From Dermatophagoides farinae (taxonomy: Eukaryota > Arthropoda > Arachnida > Sarcoptiformes > Pyroglyphidae): 64,000 nucleotides of DNA. Location of the stretch: assembly GCF_024713945.1 (NCBI RefSeq), contig NC_134678.1:4154001-4218000 (forward strand), read 5' to 3'. The position numbers were made by a program, and so were the translations under genes. Each line of letters starts with the position of its first letter. Position 1 is the first letter of the stretch. This document shows, piece after piece, positions 56,385 through 64,000 of the stretch. The notes under the pieces were generated by a model. That model had not been told where the DNA came from. It made no database searches and saw only the letters and a program-made list of their open reading frames with translations.

Positions 56385-59206
56385 ATGCATACGAATCCAC
56401 AGCCTTCAACGGTGTGTAGAAACAGAGAAGTTGAAGAATCGATCGAACAAAAAGTTGAAGAGCAAACAGAGCTCACATCATCCCTAAACATGGGATCGAA
56501 ACGTATGGTCAACGCGATTATTAGAACCGGAAGACGAACTTCCTTTGTCAACAATAGTCTGGTATGTATCATCTAATTTTTAGTGATAAAAACCAATTTA
56601 TTTATCATGATTCAAATGCAGATGTCAGCCGTTCGATCCAAGCCATCGTTGTTGCACGCAATCGTCGTCATCTTTCTTGAATTTTTCGCATGGGGTCTAT
56701 TAACTTTGCCCGCAATCACCGTATGTAAAGTTTTCCGATTTCTTAACAAATAATTTACATTTTCTCTGGAAAAAAATAGGTTCTGAATACTACTTTTCCC
56801 GATCAAACGTTTCTCATGAATGGCCTTATAATGGGCGTGAAAGGATTCCTTTCATTCTTGAGTGCTCCACTTATTGGTGCTTTGAGCGACCTTTGGGGAA
56901 GGAAATTTTTCCTATTGATCACCGTGTTTTTTACCTGCCTTCCGATTCCTTTCATGAAATTTAGTCCCAGGTTAGTAGCTTTTGTTTTTTATGTTCATGA
57001 CTAAAATTTTGCTTAGCATTTACTTTGGTCTAGTTATATTGTCTGGAATATTCTCAGTCACTTTTTCGGTCATATTCGCCTACGTAGCAGACATAACTGA
57101 AGAACATGAACGTAGCCATGCTTATGGATGGTTGACCGCTTCTTTCTCATTAAGCTTAATTTCTAGCCCATCGTTAGGCGCATTAATATCGTCAACATTT
57201 GGCGACGACAATCTAGTCATATGTATTGCAACCGGTGTAGCCATCTTTGATTTAATTTACATTCTCTTAATGGTACCAGAATCATTGCCGGAAAAATTGC
57301 GACAGAAATCTATTTCGATTTGGGAATCTGCTGATCCATTTTCATCGATACGTCGTGCCGGTAAAGATCGCATGATATTGACTTTGTGTGTAGCCGTCTT
57401 TCTCTCCTATCTGCCGGAAGCTGGCCAGTATTCCTGCTTTTTTGTCTATCTCAAATTAGTCATCGGCTTCGATCAGATTCAAGTGGCTGCCTATATTGCA
57501 TTCATTGGCATTTTGTCGGTCATTTCTCAAACGCTTTTGTTGACCATATTAATGAAACGAGTTGGATCAAAAAATACGATCATGATAGGCCTGATATTCG
57601 AAATGTTGCAATTGATTTGTTTTGGTCTTGGCTCTAGCCATTGGTAATACTTAAACTCATAACTAACTGTTTAGTTTTATTCTAATTGTTTTTTACCTTA
57701 TGCAGGGTCGTTTGGATTGTTAGCGTAATTGCCGCAATTAGTACCATCACCTATCCAGCTTTAAGTGCTTACGTATCCTCTTATGCTGATGCCGATAAAC
57801 AAGGTCTTCTACAAGGAATAATAACTGGAATTCGTGGTTTATCTAATGGATTGGGTCCATGTTTTTTTGGTCTTATATTCAGCCTGTTCAATGTTGATCT
57901 CGTCCGACAATCGCATCCGATTCATTCGTCGTCATCAGCATCAATACTTTCTTCATCGGCCGAATCATTGGATACACTCAAACACATGATGCCATCGATA
58001 ACGAACGTGAATGGCTCCTCATCCTCATTTATTACATTTCTCAATTCAACGACAAATCAATTTTTCCATTCACCCACCGACCAAGTGATACCTGGGCCTC
58101 CATTTTTGTTTGGCTCTTTCCTGGTGTTGATTGCCATTTTGATCATGGCATTCATGCCAGAATTGGTACAATACTCACCATCACCATCGAACGCTGGAAG
58201 CTATGATGAAAAATACAGTAAAGGGTCAAGTGGATCTTATAAATCATCAGTGAAACGATCGCCAACATCTACGAATAGTCATAATTATTACTACAAGAAT
58301 ATGCATCATACACAGGCCAATACCTACAACAGTAATCAATGCTGTTCCATCAACAATGATGAATACGACGACGAAGAAGAGGATGAACTGAATGTCCCCA
58401 TGTTTAATGCCCATCATTTATCAAAAGAAGGAGGACAATTATTACCTGCATCTATGCTGCTTAATGGTGACCTCATTCATCATAATGAACTTTACACTCA
58501 AGCGATCGCTTGTCCACTGTCATCCTCATCATCTACAATAACCTATAATTTGTCCATGTCAACTTCTCAACAACAACATGACCATTCTTTATCGCCATTT
58601 CAACCTTCTTCGTCTTCATCTTCCTATGGCCCGAGTAGTGAAGCTGATAGTGACATTGATTCAAAGCAACGGCTTTTGCCTATATCGTCTGCCAATCAAA
58701 TGGTCCATAATGATCAACTTGATGGTGAGGTTGTTCATCACCGGATTGGCAATCATCAACGAGAGCAATTTCCGAATGTGATGCATACCCGTCACAATAC
58801 GATTGTGAGAATGTCTCCAACACCAAATCATCCAACAACTACGGCTATACATTGGCCACATTCACTCTATGGTCATTCTGATAAGGATTCCACAACAAAG
58901 TATCCCATTATTTGTCCTGCTTCAACGATGACCATGAAGACAGAAGGCCCTCTAACCGTAATGAAATCACCAATTCATCGTCCGTTGAATTTATCAAAAT
59001 CAATAAATATGCCGGTCAAACCACCAATATCGTCGTCGGCTATGACATCATCCTTATCAGCATTAGCATCAAATTGTAGCGATTCGACCATAACACATTC
59101 CTGCACGTCAACCATTGAGCATTCTCCCCTTCCTTCTCCTCATACTCATCACCTGGTCAAGAACAATCGTTTTTTGTACACCAAATCACCGATTGTCAAA
59201 ACCTAA
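56385..59206 (+). CDS. MFSD14 (HIAT1)-like major facilitator transporter with long C-terminal tail
   Basis: Orphan sugar-transporter-like MFS protein of the Golgi/endosomal membranes. Exons: 56385-56561, 56622-56720, 56780-56970, 57017-57643, 57706-59206; 864 residues, all junctions in phase. Strong MFSD14 blocks: LIMGVKGFLSFLSAPLIGAL, SDLWGRK (loop 2-3 MFS motif), FAYVADITEEHERSHAYG, VPESLPEKLR, FLSYLPEAGQYS, ADADKQGLLQGIITGIRGL and IPGPPFLFGS. Twelve helices end at about residue 460. Vertebrate MFSD14 is about 490 residues; here about 350 extra residues follow, rich in Ser, His and Thr, with acidic YDDEEEDE. The intron at 56971-57016 is only 46 nt. Exon 1 is a polar cytoplasmic start with ATG at 56385. 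Confidence 0.93.
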
Positions 59207-59546
59207 ATAAACATACATTGAATCTTCTTGTTCTATCCGAATTTCAATCAAATGGATCAGTATTTTTTTTCTATGGATCGTTCCATTTTATTGATTCGAA
59301 CCTGTGATTTGCTAAGTAATTGTTCTTGTTTATTGTGGTTTCCATCATTCATCCTTGCCATTGTTTATTATCCAGTCATTTGATCAATTCATATTATGAC
59401 TAATTAATTGTGGTTATTATTAATAATTTTATTTTTGTTCTATAATATAAACCATTTATTAAAATAACAAAATTACAATTGTTATAAAACAGAAGGCTTT
59501 TAATTGTTGATCATATCATCAAACAATCATCGTTGATGTCTTGATA
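59207..59546. other. Convergent 3' intergenic region, MFSD14-like / secreted orphan
   Basis: 340 bp between the stop codons of converging genes. AT-rich; holds both 3' UTRs. No gene seen. Confidence 0.6.
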
Positions 59547-60905
59547 TTAGGATCGATCAACTGGTTCTAGCACATATGGCTCAACATCTGATCCATTTGG
59601 CTTTATTATTTTCAATTTGAAATAACTTTGAGGATCATTAATGTTAATCTCAGCCCGGACTAGATTGACTTTATATTCATATTTTCTTGTCAATTTTTTT
59701 TCTTCGAATTTTTCATTAAGAGAATTTCCAGCGATACAGTTCGTTGAATCGCCTCCAGCAAGCGCTAGCGAGTCCAAAAATCGTATATAACTTCCTGAAC
59801 ACATTCCAAAAGATTCAGAGCCATTCATCTGGAAATCATTGGGTGATTTTTGTACCATAGTGATTGAACTTAGCTTCTCAAAACAACTATCATATTGCCA
59901 ATCATTATGTAATTCGCTACGATCACCACTTCCAAAACTCAATGATTGAAAAATGTCATAATTTTTTCGAAACAATTGTGTACATGCTTTAGATGCTGTA
60001 CAATGAAAATATGGATATTTATTAATTTTTTTTTAACTTTATTGATTCAAATTAAACTCACCTAAACATGGAGAATCTGTGCGAATCGGTATAACAACAA
60101 TATAGAAATCCAAAAATGTTGATCTTTTTACGTTTAAATGTATTTGTAAATCCTTATTATCATTCGCATCCAGATAAACTATGATATAAAAGACAGACGA
60201 TTATCTCATCATATATTTAAGAGTAACATTTATACAACATACATGAATGTAAAGTTGTACCGACGAATTCGGACAATTTTATCTTTTCATGGTAAGTTTC
60301 ATAATTGTCAAATTTAATGAATGCATTCGATCCAGATACATTGCGCAAATTCATCACTATTTTATATTGCATAATATCGGATGATCGTTTTATTTTTATA
60401 CGATAATCACCTGCATTATATTGAACAGTATCCGGAATCAGATTCATGACATGGTCCCCGTGAACTGTTGTCAATTGATTAATGGCAATTTTGGGCATTG
60501 ATGTTATTTGATATACAACTAAAAATTGGTATTCAAATTCATTTTAGCATGTTTCCATCATTTATAAGGCCAGAACTTACCACTAACACAACTTTTTCCA
60601 ACGTATGGTCCTTCTTCTATAGATTGATGATTTTCAAAAAATTCTTCGTCTATTTCATCGAATATACCCGGCGATAATTTTTTTGTTTGAAGACCAATAT
60701 ATCCTTGGCTAGTGACGCAAATTTCATTTAAGCATTCATTGTTGAAGCATTCCAATAGTTTTTTAAAATCATTTTTGTTACGATGTTGAGACGTGTTTGA
60801 TTCAGATTCTACAAACAGTCTAATACTAACAAGTAAAAAGAATCCGATCCATATCAGATGGATCGATTTAAAATTCAACATAATGTTGATGATGCTTTTA
60901 AGCAT
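59547..60905 (-). CDS. Secreted orphan protein, 388 residues, about ten cysteines
   Basis: Four exons on the minus strand: 60905-60581, 60518-60243, 60178-60062, 59995-59547. All three junctions carry one base, and introns are 62, 64 and 66 nt. ATG at 60905 or, in frame, at 60881; the second gives a tidier signal peptide (HLIWIGFFLLVSIRLFV). The mature protein has about ten cysteines (ECFNNEC, EICVT, KSCV, HSCM, SPCL, KACT, DSCF, GMCS, TNCI), consistent with disulfides and secretion. The middle (exons 2-3) looks like alternating beta strands. No domain is recognised and no membrane segment follows the signal. The neighbouring gene at 61603-62077 on the same strand is also a secreted orphan, but the two share no visible similarity. 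Confidence 0.75.
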
Positions 60906-61602
60906 TACAACTATAAAAATTGTTGAATGTAGATGATAAATCAAATCGAAAACGTTTGGATTTAATTATTATAAACTAATGATTCTTTTAGTTTTTATTC
61001 ATTCTGATTGAATAGTCTGATCATTTTCATATGTTTATCATCAATATGGATTTCTCTAACCAACGGAAATGATTTGATAGTTATAGTAACAAGATATGAA
61101 CTGAAAAGCATCGAAAATTTTGTTAAAAGAGAGACGACACGTAACACGTTTTTGTTTACAAAAAAAAAATATATTTTTAAAGATTTCTTCGATTCAATTC
61201 GAGTCAATTTGGTTGTCTGATCAATAATTTGTTCATCAAAATGATTTTATCATTATTATTTTTTAGACACAATAATTGTCATTTTTCGATAAACATGTTT
61301 GATTATGTTATTTTATCTTTGTCATACTTATGACAGATCATACAGAATAGTATATTTTATAATAGAAATAGAAAAAAAATGTCATCATTATTAATATTTG
61401 AAGAAAAAATTTATTTCATTTGAGTACGAAGAAAAAAAAGAACATTTTTTATAGGTTATTTTTATTGCCATTTCTATCCATCAGAGAGAATCGATCATTT
61501 GGTAATCGGCTGAATCAATGACAAATCTTTCATAAAATTTTCTTATAATAGAAAACGTAATATTGAAGCATTACCAAATGGCTGTATGTTGATTGTTGAT
61601 GT
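60906..61602. other. Intergenic region between two secreted orphans
   Basis: 697 bp upstream of the 388-residue protein and downstream of the 131-residue protein. AT-rich; the overlapping frames on both strands at about 61000-61215 are mutual shadows without family features. Confidence 0.5.
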
Positions 61603-62077
61603 TCATTTATGATCATTGATTGCCGATTCAATTTTGGCATCTAATGATCCATTAGCATTGTCATTATAATCTGTCATCGATAACGATGATGATGGAAATC
61701 GGAAATTTAAAGATGTGCCATCTTTTTTGAATCGCCAACCATCACCCCATTTGATACAATTCTCAATAAATCGACGTATTTTTTGATCACCTTTCATTTT
61801 GCGATTGACCAATTCTCCACGAACAGCAGCAGCTAATGAAAATAAGAATGAAATAAATTAATTAATCAAAGTTAGTGATAGAAATTTTTGAATTCTAACA
61901 AAATAGCCTACGATTGGATATAACATCAGCACATTTCCATAGTTTATTCATATCATTCAATGATCCTTCTACAAACAATGGTCCACCAAATTTATTTGTA
62001 CTATCGCCCATGGCCATGATCAATTCGAATATGATCATAGTGAAAGTAGAGGTCAATATCAAACGATTCATTGTCAT
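61603..62077 (-). CDS. Small secreted orphan protein, 131 residues
   Basis: Two exons on the minus strand: 62077-61912 and 61832-61603 (79-nt intron; one base carried, C|CT = Pro). ATG at 62077, with a second Met two codons later. Residues 1 to about 23 form a signal peptide (LILTSTFTMIIFELIMAMG). The mature part is polar, with only two cysteines (LWKCAD and ENCIKWGDGW), which could form one disulfide, then a Ser/Asp/Asn-rich C-terminus. The donor GTAGGC is weak but is the only in-phase choice, and unspliced reading stops after five codons. No family is recognised. It may be coregulated with the adjacent secreted gene, but the sequence shows no shared element. Confidence 0.65.
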
Positions 62078-63587
62078 ATAGCAACTGTATGGCGTATAAT
62101 TGAAAAAGCTCTAACCAATTTCAATAATTTATCGATTATTTTTGACGACACAACAGAACAATGATTCTAAATTTTATTTTTCGAAAAATTGTAGATTTTA
62201 AAGTTTGGAACAAAGAAATCTGGAGAAAAAATGGATGCCACTGGAAAGCACATTGAAAGAAATTCGTACACGATTGAAATGAAAAAATTGTTGGGCAAAT
62301 TCATCAAATAAATACCTGAGAGGATCAAATCGTCGTATTGTATAGAGATGATTATCATACAAATGAATACTATGACCACCACCATAATCATAATGATAAA
62401 ACAAGCCAAATTTTTTTTTTGTTTTGTTGGAACGATGCGCACAATGATCTTAGACCATTTGTATATGCCGACATAACATGTAATAACAGACAAACAATCT
62501 TATCATAAGTCAATATGACGATATTTCGGGCAACACGTATGTTTGTTTTCTCTTAAATTCAATATTTCCTTTTTTTAAGTTACCGAATTCACGGTAAACA
62601 ATTTTTTTTGATTAAAAAGTTTTATTAAAAGTGTGCGTGTGTGTCAAATTCAACCAAGTGGACACATATCTGGTTCGTATGTTTTGATTTCAAAGTTTTT
62701 CAATTACTGTTGGCTCATGATTATGATGATAACAGATGTCTTTTCCGGAAATTTCTGCATTTGACAGTGCTTGAAATCAAATTCAATTTAAACAAACAGT
62801 TAGAAAAACATTGTCTTGTGATTATTATTCCCTTGAGGCCAAGGTGAGATTAGTTTTTATCATCATAAATTTTAAGTCAAAAAATTCGGCCTTCTAGGTA
62901 ATTGAATTGTCATTTTTCTAAATATAAAAAAAAAATATAGTAAACGAATAACATTGTATTCCCACTGGTCAATTTATTATTGATCAATTATGTAATCTCA
63001 GGTAATAATTTTGAATGTTTACAAGTTATAGAGCTGTTACGATTGCTATTAATATCCATGATATATCACATAAAGTCAACATGCATCATCGAACCGGAAA
63101 ATAGATTTTTTATCAAATTCATTCATTACTTATATAATGACGAGTATAAAGCGTTATAGACTGATCTATAAAATTGTTTATTTTTTGGGATAATATAAGC
63201 GTTTTTATACCTAGCTACTTACAAAATTTAATTTTTAAAATCGATAATTACCACAAATTCCAACTTGATATGAATCGTAAAAAATTCCTGTTCATAAATG
63301 CCAAAGATCTGTCATTTATGAACAGGATTCTAGACGAGCCGATTTGCTTTTGGCGCGGCAACTCAGCTCTGAGAGTCGGAATATATTCAATCGTTTGGTT
63401 GCCAGAACATTTAATTGTTCGTGACCATGACAATAGAGTTGATTGAATGAATTGTTTATTTAGATCACAGGTTTGTTCATGTTTCTTGATTTATTTTCTC
63501 CTTGGTTACCGTTGGTGATGGTGAAATCATTGTTATTGTTTCTTGAACCTTAAAGTGAGTATCTACAGTTTTCTTTTTGATTTAAAA
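62078..63587. other. Divergent intergenic region, secreted orphan / SAS-6
   Basis: 1.5 kb with promoters of both genes. It contains a perfect 15-bp inverted repeat at 63286-63327. Two overlapping minus-strand frames at 62167-62493 have odd composition but no start, splice or family support. Confidence 0.5.
63286..63327. repeat. Perfect inverted repeat, 15-bp arms, 12-nt loop
   Basis: Left arm 63286-63300 (TCCTGTTCATAAATG) and right arm 63313-63327 (CATTTATGAACAGGA) are exact reverse complements separated by 12 nt. A transcript would fold into a stable hairpin. The local sequence is less AT-rich than its surroundings. It could be a structured RNA, a palindromic regulatory site or a transposon scar. 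Confidence 0.9.
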
Positions 63588-64000
63588 ATGTCTTCAAATC
63601 ATCAGCATTTAAATGGCGATGATTTTCGATCTCGAACATCTGGTGGCAGCGGTGGATCAACATCAAGTGTAACAATATCTTATACACCAATACCTACTCA
63701 TTTACATACATTAACATCGTGTTCAAATACAGTTCACGTCAATGCCAATGCTCCTCATATAGCATTTTCTCGTTTGGTCACTTTTCATCTTCAAGAATCA
63801 ACAAATTTTTCCATTAAGTATGATTTTTGTTCTATTACAGACTTGTTTTCTAATGAATAATTTAATTTCGGAATTATAGTAAAACAATCCAGCTGTTGCT
63901 CGAAGTGGACACCCGATTCAATGAAATTCGTGAAGAGATTTCTGTTCGTATATTGGATCCGAATGATCCGTTTTTCATCTATCTTTATTCAATCGATTTT
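63588..64000 (+). CDS. SAS-6 centriole assembly protein, N-terminal part (truncated by window end)
   Basis: SAS-6 forms the ninefold cartwheel of the centriole. Exons: 63588-63817 and 63880->64000 (62-nt intron; AA|T = Asn). Start: ATG at 63588; the upstream frame opens only from TTG. Residues 1 to about 58 are a polar Ser/Gly/Thr/His-rich leader, longer than in vertebrate SAS-6. Then the globular N-terminal domain begins: FSRLVTFHLQ, TIQLLLEVD and the characteristic ISVRILDPNDPFFIYLYSID, matching the family's RLTDDTDPFFLY...I segment. The oligomerisation loop and coiled coil lie beyond the window. The identification rests on about 60 residues but the diagnostic DPFF segment is strong. Confidence 0.85.

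Noticed and set aside
62167-62493. Two overlapping minus-strand frames, one with a hydrophobic stretch, the other with YDYGGGH-type sequence
   Set aside because: No splice partner, no clear start and no family similarity; they exclude each other. A small gene cannot be ruled out, but it is not supported.

Overview
The window is nuclear DNA of an AT-rich animal. It has spliced genes with short GT-AG introns (mostly about 46-75 nt, a few of 1-3 kb), no operons, and intergenic DNA full of short AT-rich simple repeats. The gene content (kainate-type glutamate receptor, GBA-type glucosylceramidases, MFSD14, monocarboxylate transporter, DUSP19-like phosphatase, SAS-6), the compact introns and the base composition fit a small arthropod, most likely an acariform (astigmatid) mite. 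The taxonomic call is an inference from style; no species marker is present. All gene models were built by hand: open reading frames were joined at GT...AG sites that keep the phase and extend family similarity.

Layout, left half. 1-9734 (+): 3' eight exons of a kainate-type ionotropic glutamate receptor. 10292-11421 (-): pancreatic-lipase-fold protein that has lost its catalytic serine. 13054-14447 (+): protein-kinase-fold pseudokinase. 14652-16409 and 16680-18393 (+): tandem pair of lysosomal-type glucosylceramidases (GH30), each with its own signal-peptide exon. 18394-24610: 6.2 kb with no gene recognised. 24611-33821 (+): C1-RhoGAP protein of the ARHGAP29/45/GMIP type whose 5' coding part carries two +1 frame breaks. 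34411-35289 (+): single-exon CHK1-like kinase without the CHK1 regulatory tail. 35438-39881 (+): monocarboxylate-transporter-like MFS protein. 39957-42800 (-): single-exon, very long ZIP-like (SLC39) protein with changed metal-site residues, ending only 75 bp from the transporter stop.

Layout, right half. 42801-48581: 5.8 kb with no gene recognised. 48582-53831 (+): DUSP19-like phosphatase whose reading frame splices into an unusually long disordered, proline- and glutamine-rich tail with two candidate last exons. 54230-54788 (-): small secreted cysteine-containing protein. 56385-59206 (+): MFSD14/HIAT1-like transporter with a long serine/histidine-rich tail. 59547-60905 (-) and 61603-62077 (-): two secreted orphan proteins. 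63588-64000 (+): first two exons of a SAS-6 centriole-assembly gene, running off the window.

The genes do not form one pathway. Three themes stand out: degenerate versions of enzyme or transporter folds (lipase, kinase, ZIP), lineage-style secreted orphans, and compact gene packing with convergent 3' ends. I found no CRISPR array, rRNA, tRNA or intact transposon. The best candidates for something undescribed are the DUSP19-tail fusion, the inactivated lipase without a signal peptide, the altered ZIP-like protein, and the perfect inverted repeat upstream of SAS-6.
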